Shown: piece by piece, positions 23,704 through 35,144 of the stretch
Numbering within the stretch: position 1 is the first letter of the stretch
Layout of the letters: each line of letters begins with the position of its first letter
Origin: Campanula takesimana
Lineage: Eukaryota > Streptophyta > Magnoliopsida > Asterales > Campanulaceae
Direction of reading: 5' to 3'
Length of the DNA: 64,000 bases
NCBI GenBank assembly: GCA_026119855.1
Contig: JAOWBW010000104.1
Location: 1,718,219-1,782,218, forward strand
Notes under the pieces: generated by a model
Database searches by the model: none
The model's input: only the letters and a program-made list of their open reading frames with translations
Told to the model about the DNA's origin: nothing
Program-made: the position numbers and the translations under genes

Positions 23704-23716
23704 CTCCCCCTTAAAA
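23704..23716 (-). other. Polypurine tract of the Tekay-like element
   Basis: On the minus strand TTTTAAGGGGGAG lies five bases... upstream of the 3' LTR start TGTAACGACCCC. It is placed as expected for plus-strand priming. Confidence 0.8.
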
Positions 23717-23733
23717 AAAATTCGTCCCGAATT

Positions 23734-24015
23734 TTAGGGTAACTTACCAAACAAATCAAATAACCAAGGATATTTCCTCTCAATCTCCTCCTGAAGCTCC
23801 CAAGTTGATTCTTCCACATTATGGTTCCTCCACACAACTCTAACAAGAGGAATACTCTTAGTTCTCAGTTCTTGAACCTTAGAGTCACTCACCTGAACTG
23901 GATGCTCCTCATAGGACATACTTGGTTCAATATCCTCGTGAACTTCAGACAACACTTGAGAAGGATCATAAACATCCCATGAAATCGAACTATCTTCTGG
24001 ACAAATGAGTAACAA
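23734..24015 (-). pseudogene. Integrase C-terminal / chromodomain-like remnant
   Basis: Minus-strand frame with VQELRTKSIPLVRVVW followed by WRNHNVEESTWELQEEIER and YPWLFDLFGKLP. This is the chromo-like pattern (V.V.W....EE.TWE.E) at the very end of pol in Tekay/Del elements. It lies about 18-35 bp from the polypurine tract, the normal position. The upstream integrase catalytic core is gone. In intact relatives the domain may guide integration to heterochromatin. Confidence 0.8.
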
Positions 24016-25294
24016 CTGGAATTAATATTTATACTCTCAAAATAGAAAAGGTGAGAAAACTTGGTAACCAATCCGCTATCAGTCAACATCATTTATTCCA
24101 TCTATTCAGTGCAGCCCCTTCAATGAAACTTTTCGCAATAAATTCATATCCACTCAGAAATCTCAAGGCTTGTCACAAACTAACTGATCACTGATATTCT
24201 ACTTCCAGATTATTCGCAGCTCAAGGACTTAGTTGAATGCTTAGAATTTCGCGGGTCAGCAAATCAAAGGTAACTCTTCAAATTTATCTCAATACTCTAC
24301 ATTTACTTGGGTTCATAATTAAATTGGTCTTGTGTATCTCTTCAAGTATCTATAGTTGAATTCCGTTATACATGTTGGTTCCACTAAGTGTTGACCACGT
24401 ACTCTACCACAAAAGTTAAAGTTCCATCACTAGCAACGCACAAAATCGGGTTGTCTATCCTCGTTCATTCCACTAGAAATTTTCTATAGTTGAAATCCTT
24501 CAATAAAGTAGAACTTAAAGTTTTCACAATCGCAAAATCACCCCATATCTCAACTCACACAGATTTCAAAATGTTAATTCCTCTAACATTCTCCAGTTAG
24601 TTTTATCAAACATGAACTATAAGTCAAGATATCCTTTAACACATTACCTTTCTCCGATGATATAACATAGTAAACACTTCAAATATAACTCCATCAAAGT
24701 CATTTACTAATGCAATGGATGTATAACCGCAATAAATCTCAATTTATGGGTAGGATAATTTTTGTTCATAAAGAATCAATCTTCTCAAAGCACACATTGT
24801 TACCGTTCCATTCTGAAGCAATAAACATCTCAATCACTCTTTAAGGCATCTCAATGAATAATGAATTATTAAATCCACTATAATGGTAAAACTCGACATA
24901 TCCACTAGAAAATAATAACACAGATCATATCCTCTAGATAACGATAATACTAGTCAAATCCATTAAGCAATACCAATACTGAAGTTGTCATCAGCTCTTG
25001 TTTCAACAATTAACTCGCAACAATTAAACTCGTTCCACTCTTACCAATCCATCGAGAAAGTATCTTTCTATGCCGAATAGTTAACACGGCAACTACCTGA
25101 GAATCCATCAATGAATCTCTAATAATATACCAATCTCAACCACTCAAAATAACCCAAGGTTCTCCTCAAGAAACAAGTACCACTCAAGGGGAAATACACT
25201 TAAAATCTCACAAGGAAAGGATATCTTCTAATTTAAATGCAAATATTTCACTACTAACTCCATAAACCAACTACCAGGCACTCGTGACAACAAT
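24016..25294. other. Internal stretch of the Tekay-like element without recognisable coding
   Basis: About 1.3 kb of AT-rich sequence lies where reverse transcriptase, RNase H and integrase should be. I see no YVDD/FIDD, no integrase DDE motifs and no long ORF on either strand. It may be unrelated filler acquired in place of pol, or very decayed pol. Confidence 0.6.
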
Positions 25295-26699
25295 TTACAA
25301 GTTTTGATGCATAAAAAGCATGAATGCTAAACACACACATATGTAAAACTCCACCACAATAACATCAAAATCTTGTGATGGCAACATCACTAAACCGGCA
25401 AGTAAAACATGCTCATGAATACGCACATCACAAGTACACGACACTTTATCGGTCGTCAAACACTCCCCCTTAAAGAAGACACATCTAATCACAGAAGGTA
25501 AAGACTCAGAAGACACATGTAATCAAGAGACAAAATGCACAAACACACAAGTATGTGAAGAGCCAGGGTCTATAAGTGTATGTGCTCTCAGACTAGACAT
25601 AGAAATTATACCTTCAGTCACATTAGAAGGATCCGAAATTTGCTGTTGAGTAATGGCAAAGACACGACCCTGCACTTTAGGCCTTCTTGAAGAATCCCTC
25701 TTCTCGCTCTGTGAAGACCCAACTACTCTTTTTAAAGACTGATTAGTGAACCTGGGACAATGCCTCTGGAAATGACCCAACTGACCGCAATTCATACATC
25801 TACCTTGTTTCTTCCAACATTTCTCTTCAGAATGCCCTTCTTTTTGATAATAGTTACAAACCTTCTTATTTTGATACCCTAAAGTGTTACCCTGATTTCT
25901 ATTACCTGTCTGTCCTTGAGAAGACCCTTTTGATTGTGAAGATCCACCTTGATTCCCTTTATTATCCTCACGTTGTTGTTGTTGCCTACCTTGCCTCCCT
26001 GCACCTAACAATTCCATTTTCTTCTTGTGTTCCTCAATATCATTCTCCACCTGGTAGGCTCGATCAACTGCATCTTGAAAATCTTGCAACTTGTGGGATA
26101 CTAGTTGAGTTCTAATCGCAGTTCTCAATCCATTTACAAATCGCATAGCCTTCCTCTCCTAAGTTGCCACTAAGTGGGTACAGTACCTGGATAACTCCGT
26201 GAATTTGGATGTATACTGAGCCACAGACATAATATTCTGCTCCAAGTTAAGAAATTCCATTTCCTTCTTGTCTTGATCTACCCGAGGAATGAAATGTTCC
26301 TTAAATTTCTTCAGAAAGTTCTCCCAAGTATATGGTATATGATTCTCATCCCAGTTAATTTTCAAACTTTTCCACCAGTGCTCAGCGGCTCCAATCAACT
26401 TATAAGTAGCAAACATGACTTGTTCTTCATCAGTACATCTGAGAACATCAAATATTTTTTTCCATCGATTCAATTCACCTCTCAACCTTGGTCACATCCG
26501 GTTCTCCATCATAGCCGGTTGGTTTCATATTTAAAAACTGTTCCAGACCATACCTCGGAGGTGCATGTTCTCCTCCTTGCCTCTGATCATGTATAGTTTT
26601 CATAGCTGCCTCGAACATTCCTTGAAACATAGCTCGAGCTTCTTCTCTTACATTACCCTGGCCGGCGGTACCCGACTGTTCACCCTCAGTTCCAACCAT
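25295..26699 (-). pseudogene. gag and start of protease of the Tekay-like element
   Basis: ATG at 26699-26697 (MVGTEGEQSGTAGQG). The gag core has AAEHWWKSL, YTWENFLKKFKEHF and MRFVNGL. A first, atypical knuckle (CNYYQKEGHSEEKC) and a normal CCHC knuckle (CMNCGQLGHFQRHC) lie near 25765-25860. The protease motif LIDPGSSHTCV is at about 25545-25577, and a downstream fragment ending LPSQDFDVIV reaches about 25370. Damage: TGA in place of Trp plus an extra A in an A-run near 26460-26478, TAG at 26159-26161, and a frame break near 25520. Known role: capsid and nucleocapsid of a gypsy retrotransposon. Confidence 0.87.
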
Positions 26700-26783
26700 T
26701 TTTACTGAGTACCTGCATAAAACACTCAACGTTACTCACTCCATACTCAACTACCCTCCTAGGTCACTTAGTCATTCTAAACC

Positions 26784-26795
26784 ATCTATACCAAC
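26784..26795 (-). other. Degenerate primer-binding site of the Tekay-like element
   Basis: On the minus strand TGGTATAGATGG begins one or two bases after the 5' LTR. It matches the initiator tRNA-Met site TGGTATCAGAGC only in part, as if one C was lost. Position supports the call; sequence match is weak. Confidence 0.45.
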
Positions 26796-29338
26796 TGTCG
26801 CACCCCGACCCGTGGTCCTACTTGGCCCCACGTCCGGGACACGCACGGAAGACGACATAAAACAATTTAAAGGAAATTTTTCGAAATATACTTTCATAAA
26901 AAGGATCACACGACCAACACAACTACTTGAAACTTGACTTGAAGTCATAAAACAAACCAACTTTCACAACGAGTACTGAGCCACTTGGTCACAACTTTAC
27001 TTACAAATATACAACACCGACATCTACTAAAAGAGATGATACAAAACTAAGTCACGGGTACACTACCCAAAATGTGTTACATTTACATAATGTATCCTTT
27101 AACATACACACCACTTCCCAAAAGTCTTACCAAAGATCCTCTTCCCGACGTCCTCCCTGTGTGTGAACTATCCCCTGGGCTCCTTATCTAAAACGGTAAA
27201 CAAATAAGGGGTGAGAATAAATCTCAGTGAGTTACTAAAATGCAACTACATTGCATGCTTATATGATAAACATAAAGGAACAATGTCACAAATGATCATA
27301 TAGCATATAGCACATAATATGAGAGGCTTCCTATCGCCAACCGTCCCATACCGGTTGGAAATAACGACCCACTCATCATACAACACATAGTGTAGGAGTA
27401 GACACTCCTACGAGGATACCAAGCCAAGGTTTACCGAAATAACATGATCATCAGAGAAAACCATCTGAGAAAACCATCTGAGAAGACCATCTGTCTGAAA
27501 CCATCTGAGCAGCATAAATAGCTGAAGCCGGGATCCCGAAAACCAAACCATATCCAACAGAGCCAAAGTAACAACGGGCAGCATCAATAGCTGAAACAGG
27601 TTCCGGAACCATATAACATAACAACAACAATAGTGGGAGAAAATGACACAAAGTCATACTCCTAAATGCTCACGCGAGGGAGCGAGTTCATCCCATCCAA
27701 GGCCAATCTGGACTGAGGAAATAGGTCCAGTGGAAAAGCCTTATAGTGCACTTAACTGATGCCACTACAATGCCTTCCAACTCCACTCGATAACATCCCA
27801 AACCTGGGAAATAGGACCAGTGGAAAAGCCTTATAGTGAACTTGGCTAGTGTGCCACTATAATGCTTTCCACCTCCACTCGATAACACACAAAACCAGCT
27901 GGACTTTCAACAAAGAGCACAGTAATAAATACTTGCTAAAACAACAACCAGGGCATGATTCCATAGAAGGAAACCACACAAGCTCATCATAAAGAAGTAA
28001 ACACGTTTTCACAATAATGTGCACAATCTTGACATTAAGTCACCACACAATCCATCTACACAATCACATTAAGTCAAACCCGATCACAAAGGACCAATTC
28101 TATCATTTTGATACATCATAACAATTATCTAGGCATCCTAGGACATCGCCTAAGACCTAGCCCAATACTTAACGAAAAACAAACAAGTTGTTAAAACTCA
28201 GACTGCTCGGCCGCTCTACTTACTTGACTCGACCGAGCGGATCGGTCGAGTCCTTTACTTTGATCGGCCGCTCTCCTAGAACTCAACATTCGAAAATAAG
28301 GGGATCGGCCGCTCTAATTTACTGACTCGGCCGCTCCACTGCAGAATGGCCAATTCCCTGGAAAAATCTAACAAAGTTCACTTTCATTACCAAGTTGTTA
28401 CCGAATCCTAAAGCACAACAACATCCTTATAACTTCACAACACTACCATACCAACCTCATCTAGCATATACCCATAATAATAAAAGTTATTACTACTCCC
28501 TCCGTCCCAAATTTACAAGTATAATAAAAGTTATTACTACTCCCTCCGTCCCAAATTTACAAGTATAATAAAAGTATACCAAAACATCATTTCATCACAT
28601 ATTAAGCATATATAGCATAATTATGACCATTTTAACACTTAAAGGGGGGGGGATTAGTAACTTACCTATTTTCCGGAAAACTATCAAGAAAATAATATTT
28701 GATCCGGTAGAAATGGCATATTCAACGCCCTGATCATTTTGGTATAATTAGTTTTTAAAACGGAGAAGTAATTAAAAAGAAAGAAAATAAAATATGTAGA
28801 AACCATTACCTAAAATTACTAAAAATCGGATAACCAAATTACTCAATAATTGAACAGCATATCACTCATCCTTGTAGTAGTATTCGGTTCTGCAGTAGAA
28901 AAATTAGAATAGCCACGGGTTTACTTTATCTCCTGTATGAGCAAATTGACTCTTTAAGTTATTTATACTTAGCTTATATACTAGAGTCAAAAATGGTGAG
29001 TCAATAAAAGATTAATACACCTCATGCCTAGATTTTGCATATGCTGTCCACCTAAGATGTTTTTATAAAAACGTGGCCCATTGTCCACTTTAACTCCTCT
29101 ACTTCCATTTCTAACAACTAAACCCCCCAAACTTTAAAGTTACACTTTGAACCCTAAAGTTTTAACTTAATCATTTAACTCCTTTAACCATTATTACTAC
29201 TAACTAAATAAATAACACAATTAAGTAAATAATATAAGCAAGTCATAAAATGTAATGCAACACATAATATGCACACAAAAGTTCAAATTAAAATTCCCAA
29301 AAATATAAAATAAATAGGGACGGGTTTTGGGGTCGTTA
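26796..29338 (-). repeat. 5' LTR of the Tekay-like element
   Basis: 2,543 bp, nearly identical to 21111-23699. The 46-bp length difference is close to exactly one 44-bp tandem unit plus the missing terminal CA. In element orientation this LTR starts TAACGACCCC instead of TGTAACGACCCC. Confidence 0.92.
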
Positions 29339-30137
29339 GTAAATGAGAAGGAAATGAATCGGATTGGATAAGCAAGAAATTGTATTGCTTTGAAAAACTC
29401 TCTCCTATATCCACTTTTTAAGTAACCCTCTTCTCCCTCTTCCACACATATGCAGAAACACACATCCAACAATATACATAGAGCACCACATTGAAACACA
29501 CTCATACACTAACACATAACGGCTCACTCACAATACACACACGTACAATCACACATTCACATCAATACACAAAAATTCTAAGTAATTTTCTCTATTTTCT
29601 TTTGTGATTCGACCAGGAAGGGGTAGGAGAATTTGCTTCGTGGAGTTATGGAGATCGGATTCAAGCTTAAATTATCTCAACTTTTATGAAATTAATTCTA
29701 GATTGTTTGATTTCGTGGTGTTGTTTTGATTTAGCCGGCTGTCGTACGTGGTGATTGAGAAATTACGATTGATATGTCAATTTTGATGGATCAATTAGAT
29801 CTGGAAATGGGGAAGTTAGAAGACGGTGCAAATATTAAGCGGGCGGGGGTTCTGAGAAGAGAGAAAGGTGAAGTGTGAGGTCGTTGATAGTGGCGAAGTC
29901 GCTTGAGAAGAAGAAGGCCAAGTCATCGATTCAACAACGGTGTGAATTGCTTTGATTTTCATCTCTTCCTTTCACTTTCTCTCACTACAAGCTCTGCACT
30001 TTGCTATCATCACACTAACAGTTTGTTCAAATTTTCAGTCATATTGGATCTAAACTCTAAATTTGAGATTCTATTTTCTTTATGGTTGTTGGTGAAGGAG
30101 GAACGACGAAGATTGACGAGCGCGTTGTAAATGCAAA

Positions 30138-30168
<31 letters not shown>

Positions 30169-30196
30169 TTCTGGTGAGGGAGTTGATATGGGCTTC
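29339..30196. other. Low-copy sequence between gypsy element and duplication copy 2
   Basis: No supported gene. It starts with the GTAAA target duplication, has a CA/CAC-rich stretch (29450-29580), and ends with an (ATT)n microsatellite at about 30138-30172. Short ORFs here show no recognised domain. Confidence 0.6.
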
Positions 30197-31320
30197 GGTT
30201 AATTATGTTGCAAACAGTTGTTATTAGTTGTTGTGATTTGAGTCTTTGAAAGACAACATTATGAATTCTAGCTGTTTGATTCATCATGCAAAAAACCTTA
30301 TACTGATATGATTTCCCTTTTTTTAAAGATCAATACTAGTAATTCCGAAAGAAGAAATCTGCTTTTCATCCTACTGCAATTCTTTCAACAAAAAAAAAAA
30401 AAAAAAAAAGAAAGTAGATGACCTATATTCTTGTCATTTTGTTTGTCCCACTTGAAATAAAACATCTTAAAATAGAAAAGTTTTATATTTATTAATGAGA
30501 TTCACTTGTCATACTCACAACTAGTACTTTTCACTTATTATTCTCCACACACTTTCTATCCCTTTTATACTCACACCACTTACTTTTAAAACCATTTCTC
30601 CAATAAAATACTCCATTTGGCTCATCCGAATTAGGATTTTTGGGTTGGGCACGGGGATTAAGAAAAAAAATATTAGTGGCGTAGGTGTTGTGAGTATGAA
30701 AAGTAAAGTAGGAGAGAGAAAGTGGGGTAGAGATAATGAGTGGAAAGTTGTTGTGAGTGTGAATGTGAGTCTCATTAAATAAAACACTTCAATTTTTTTG
30801 TTGTTCTAATTCGAATGGAAATTAAACATCCAAAATAAAATTTTGTACTAATTCGAGTGGGACGGAGGGAGTATTAGTATTCATTAATCCCTGTGTGCAA
30901 AGATCAAAAAAATTTATTTCGAATGAGACGGTCGGAGTATTTAATAATAAATTTAAAACGACTTATGTGCAGTCATGCGTACACCTCAAATCCTAATTTA
31001 ATGAATTTGGAAGTGCTCTTTCAAGCCAAAAAGTCTCAATACTTTTAAGGAAAACCTCAGATATTGTACACCAGTTAATTGCTTTATCGGATAGATGGCT
31101 CAAATTTTATCTCTTTGCAAACTAGACCCCTCTTGATTGTTGAATAGCACTTAAAATAGAGAGCGAAATGATAAATAAGACTTGAATTAAAATCTTGACT
31201 ATCTCTTCTCTATTACAATAAAAGCAACCAAGTCTTAGGATTCCCGCCCAAAACTCGATGTCATTCTGCGTAAATAATCTTGGTGCAAGGGGTAGTTCTG
31301 GAGCTGAAATACTATGGTAC
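30197..31320. repeat. Segmental duplication, copy 2 (empty sites)
   Basis: Matches 2347-3639 and 20887-21000. GTCATACT occurs once near 30508 and CTTTTAAG once near 31042, where copy 1 has the 433-bp and the 3.7-kb hAT elements between duplicated octamers. It includes the shared Stowaway-like MITE and keeps about 166 bp (31057-31223) deleted in copy 1. Homology stops at ATGGTACCTT next to a hAT-like terminus. Confidence 0.9.
30609..30873. mobile_element. Stowaway-like MITE (paralogue of 3202-3468)
   Basis: TACTCC...GGAGTA termini with inverted CCGAATTAGGA-type repeats and TA borders. Non-coding; shared by both duplication copies. Confidence 0.8.
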
Positions 31321-31470
31321 CTTTAGGGGTGAGCAGAAAAACCAACAAAAACCGATAAAACCGAAAACACCGAAAAAACCGACACCGAAAAGACGAACCA
31401 ATAAGCTATTGGTAAGGTACGGATCTTTTAAGAAGACACATAAGGTGAGCTGGGTGTATGTGAGGGTATA
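31321..31470. mobile_element. Possible hAT-like terminus, one end only
   Basis: TAGGGGTGAGCAGAAAAACC followed by repeated ACCGAAAA/ACCGATAA is typical of the ends of small plant hAT elements. It sits exactly where homology to copy 1 stops (after ATGGTACCTT). I find no matching inverted end or second GGTACCTT downstream, so the element is truncated or the call is wrong. Confidence 0.4.
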
Positions 31471-31880
31471 AGGAATGAATTTTTTGTTTCTAATGGGTTG
31501 GTTCAAAAATGATGAATCATACTTCTTGAATTTATTTTTCCGAAAGATGAAACTTTTCTTTCTTAAATGTTGGTGTGTGTGTATATTTTGGTTTTTATTT
31601 ATTTTTATTCCACAGTTTTTTAAAAATTTATGGCTTTAACTTGAATTGTTTTATACAGTATTTAGTTCCAGACATGCAGTACTCTTTGCTCAAAAAAAAA
31701 AAAAAAAAAAAACCCATGTCCATGATGCTACTACTACTATTCATACTCTATAAAAAGCATTGGAAATGTAACAATAATTAATTTATGGTTGTATACGTAG
31801 TGTAACGTGCGGAGGTGAGTAAACAGACTTTTCTTTATCGAACGTTGTGCAATTTGTGTCTCCAGTTTGTGCTTTCTTAT

Positions 31881-32176
31881 TACTCCCTCTGTCCCGGAAT
31901 AAATGTAACATGTGGTCAATTAAGTTGAAATTTGAGCAAAAAGTTATGAAAATCTAAGCATTTTCATAATATTTTGAAACTGGTTAAATTTGACCAAAAA
32001 GTTATGAAAATCTAAGCATTTTCATAATATTTTGAAACTGGTTAATGATACATCAATTGAAACACTGTTCATAACTATTTTTTAATAAATGAAGATTAAA
32101 AAAATTTGCATTAAAATTTTGTTAAAATTTAACTTAATTGACCACATGTGATATTTATTCCGGGACATAGGTAGTA
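31881..32176. mobile_element. MITE with long inverted repeats
   Basis: It starts TACTCCCTCTGTCCCGGAATAA and ends TTATTCCGGGACATAGGTAGTA, with a further inverted block (ACATGTGGTCAATTAAGTT and its complement). Inside, a block of about 59 bp (AAAGTTATGAAAATCTAAGC...) is duplicated in tandem around 31938-32045. Non-coding. Confidence 0.8.
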
Positions 32177-32262
32177 TCTTTTTGAGCATGTATTTATAGA
32201 ACATGCATCTTTTAAAGAACTAATTAATGAAACAGAGTTATTAAACCTACTCAGTAAACTAA

Positions 32263-32501
32263 TACTCCCGCTGTCCCATTTGAAGAGTCAAAAAATAGAT
32301 GGGTTTAAGAATTAAGGAAAATGTGATGTGTTGTGAGTGTTGATAGTTTGATAGGAGAGAGAAAGTGGGGTAGAGAAAAATTAATGGATAATTGTTGTTA
32401 GTATGACATGTAGGATCCACTTTCTATTTTAGGATTTTGATTCTTAAAATGGGACGTCATTTTAGAAAAAAATTTACCCTTAAAATGGGATAGAGGGAGT
32501 A
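32263..32501. mobile_element. Stowaway-like MITE
   Basis: It runs from TACTCCCGCTGTCCCATTT to AAAATGGGATAGAGGGAGTA with TA borders. The GAGTGTTGATAGTTTG and AGAGAGAAAGTGGGGTAGAG interior resembles the other Stowaway-like copies here. Confidence 0.8.
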
Positions 32502-32635
32502 CACTAATTTAAATTAGTTATACTGTATACTCCTATCTGTTGCTCCATGCAGTGATTAATTTTTTAAATTTTGGCCTTACAATTTTGCACTTTTGTAATT
32601 GATTATATTAGATTCCGAAAAGATGAGTAATACTA

Positions 32636-32897
32636 TACTCCCTTCGTCTCACTCGAATTAGGAAAAAAAATTCATCGTGTCCCATTCGAATTAGGACAAC
32701 CCAAAAATGGAAGTGTTTTATTTAATGGAACTCACATTCACATTCACACCCACAACAACTTTCAACTCATTATTCTCTACCCCACTTTCTCTCTCCTACT
32801 TCACTTTTCATACTCACAACACCTACTCCACTAAAACTTTTCCCTTAATCCCCGTGTACAACCCAAAAATCTTAATTCTGTTGGGACGGAGGGAGTA
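32636..32897. mobile_element. Stowaway-like MITE, opposite orientation
   Basis: It runs from TACTCCCTTCGTCTCACTC to TTGGGACGGAGGGAGTA. The interior is the reverse complement of the MITE at 3202-3468 and 30609-30873. A small ORF crossing it is not a gene. Confidence 0.8.
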
Positions 32898-33129
32898 TGG
32901 ATTTAGAGTATACACAATAGAGCTCCTTCAAGTTTTTAAGGTTTTTTTTTTTTTTTTTTTTACATGCCAAGTAGTAGTTAATAAAATTTTCAAAGTTTTT
33001 CTACAATGGTAGAGCTCTTAACATTTAATGGTTACAGTGAAAATTTAGTGAGAGAGCTCATAAAAAGAGCTTTTTCAAATGGTAAAAAGTTGTAAAGAGC
33101 TCATGAAAATAAAAACCTCCTAAAATGCA

Positions 33130-33321
33130 CTGAGATTAAGAAAATATGTTAGGAAAGTAAGTATTGTGAGTTGGTAGGAGAGAAAAAATTACTTAGTGGA
33201 TAGTTGTTGTGAGTGAATAAGAGAAAGAAAAGTGATCATTTTAGGTAATTAACAATAAGTATGGGATGTCCAAAATGGAAATAAGTAGTGATAAGTATGA
33301 GACGGGGGATGGACAGAGTAT
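33130..33321. mobile_element. Degenerate MITE
   Basis: The interior (GTAAGTATTGTGAGT, GATAGTTGTTGTGAGT, ATAAGTATGGGATGTCC) matches the MITE at 37058-37276. The right end GGGATGGACAGAGTA is a decayed inverted repeat, and the left end is not recognisable. Confidence 0.5.
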
Positions 33322-34854
33322 ATAAATATTTTGGTTAGCTATGAAAATTATGTTTCTATCTTTTATCTGCACGGAAAATAAAAATTTGTGGAAGTTATGT
33401 AAGTGTTGTCAATATGAAAAGTGAGGCATGAAAGAGAATGTAGGGTATAGAACTAAATCAATTGGTGTTATAAATATAAAAGTAAAGTAAAATAAGATAA
33501 GATACAAGGTTTGGGAGAAATAATAAAGATGTTTTTGCTACTTTAGGGAAAAGATGCTTAATCAATTAATCTGGCACAAAGTAAAATAAAAAATGGACAC
33601 TTACTATGAAATAAAAGAATAAATCTTTAATGAAAAAAATATATGGTAGAGATTACAAAATTATTAAAAATATTTGAGTGTTTACAAAGTCATCTTATCA
33701 GATCTTCCATTTCCAATTTATACATTTTCGTTTTCGTAGTGTTTTTGAAGTGAATAGTGCTGTGACAATGGTTTTTTTTCTCAAAATAGTAGTATATCCG
33801 TTTTTTTAAAAAAAATAGTAGCATCTCCACATCTGAATGTCCGAGAGGTCAGAGAACGTGGAAGGTCGTTTTCATTTCAATTTTTTTTTTTGAGTAAGCG
33901 ACTTTTATAATTAAACTAAAATAATTATATCCTCCATAAAATATTTTATTTCTTATTATTTTTTTAACAATTGTGAAATTCCAGCTTAACACTCATATTT
34001 TAGGATAGATTGAGTATCTAATTGATCACCAAATATTACACATAATATCTTTGTCCCATAATAAACAATTTATTTCATTTTAGAAATAAAGTGCTTTAAC
34101 AATAAGTGTTATGAGTACGAGGAATGACGAAAAGTAAGTGAAAGTATTTTTTATTATATAAAGCGGGTCCGTAAATAAAAATATAACATTATGAATTTAG
34201 CAATGGCGTAAGCAGGATTTATGGTGAGGGGGTCAAGTTTTTTACATAACAGAAAAAATTAAACTCATACTATTACCAACATTAAATTTAAAGTGGCATA
34301 TGAAATCTATTACTCATTGACATCAAATCAAATTTCGAAGAACAAACATATTACTCATTGACATCAAATCAAATTTCGAAGAACAAACATATTTCGAAGT
34401 AGATTTGTGGGGATGATGAGGAAGTCTGCATAAATCCACTTTCTACTCAATGGATTTTTTTATTAGTTTTTAAATTTTTTGTCATTTCACATTAACACGT
34501 TGGCTACAATGGAAAAACAACATGAAATACGGAGAAAACAAAAAAGCTTCAATTCTTCTGCATGTTTCCACCTTTCAAGATTTTAGCTTTTTCAAAAATA
34601 TATTAAAAGTTGACTGGTTATGACAAAATATTAAACTTATTGGAAACCTCTCTTTGTGTATGCGCTTTTGAGGATTCACTTTTTGTTTATTAGTTTTCCC
34701 ACTCTCTTAGGCATGGGTAATTAAGAACATAACAGATTAATCGAACAGGGTGGATGGAAATGTCAATTTACTAAGCAGTAGGTTATGTTGACCGTGAAAG
34801 TAGGAATTGATGCAAACAGCCTAAAGGAGAAACGGTATTCCCCACACCCCAATT
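33322..34854. other. AT-rich sequence without a gene
   Basis: No coding region or clear element end was found. A 41-bp tandem duplication (TACTCATTGACATCAAATCA...) lies at 34311-34392. A remnant of another MITE may lie near 34050-34180 (AATAAGTGTTATGAGT). Confidence 0.5.
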
Positions 34855-35144
34855 TGTAACGCCCCGAGCCCGAAAACCGGGTCGGAACGCTATCAAATTT
34901 GATGGACTGTCCTCACAAACCACCACGAGTCTTTCCAGCACGTTTTTGTCCTCACTCACGTGCTCACTGAGAAACTTCCCAGTGGGTCACCCATCCCAGA
35001 ATTGCTCCAAGTCAAGCACGCTTAACCTTGAAGTTCTTATGAGATGAGCTTCCGAAAAGAAGATGCATCTTGGTGGTATAAGTAGTACCAATCAAATCAT
35101 ATCAAACATATCAGGCACACACATTCTTGGGTCGGGGTATTACA
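34855..35144 (-). mobile_element. Cassandra-type TRIM solo LTR
   Basis: A 290-bp element with ends TGTAACGCCCCGAGCC and GGTCGGGGTATTACA, flanked by a perfect CAATT duplication (34850-34854 and 35145-35149). It carries a 5S rRNA-like stretch on the minus strand, the hallmark of Cassandra elements, whose LTRs hold a 5S-derived pol III promoter. No second LTR or internal region is present, so it is a solo LTR. It is non-coding. Confidence 0.92.
34950..35080 (-). ncRNA. 5S rRNA-like sequence inside the Cassandra LTR
   Basis: On the minus strand it reads AAGAACTTCAAGGTTAAGCG, then TGCTTG, then GGGATGGGTGACCCACTGGG. These match the internal control region (box A, intermediate element, box C) of plant 5S rRNA, with several differences. 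It is too divergent to be a ribosomal gene copy; in Cassandra elements this part is transcribed by RNA polymerase III as element RNA. Confidence 0.82.

Larger units (their letters stand above)
21111..29338 (-). mobile_element. Tekay/Del-like Ty3-gypsy element, internally deleted
   Basis: The LTRs are long (21111-23699 and 26796-29338) and flanked by GTAAA (21106-21110 and 29339-29343). On the minus strand the order is 5' LTR, degenerate Met-type primer site, gag, start of protease, about 1.3 kb without recognisable coding sequence, a chromodomain-like tail, polypurine tract, 3' LTR. Reverse transcriptase, RNase H and the integrase core are absent. Lineage rests on the gag sequence, the DPGSSHT protease motif and the terminal chromodomain-like segment. 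The last two bases of the 29338 end (CA of GTTACA) are missing relative to the other LTR. Confidence 0.88.

Noticed and set aside
34950..35080. A genuine 5S rRNA gene
   Set aside because: It is divergent, single, and enclosed in a TG..CA element with a target duplication; Cassandra explains it better.
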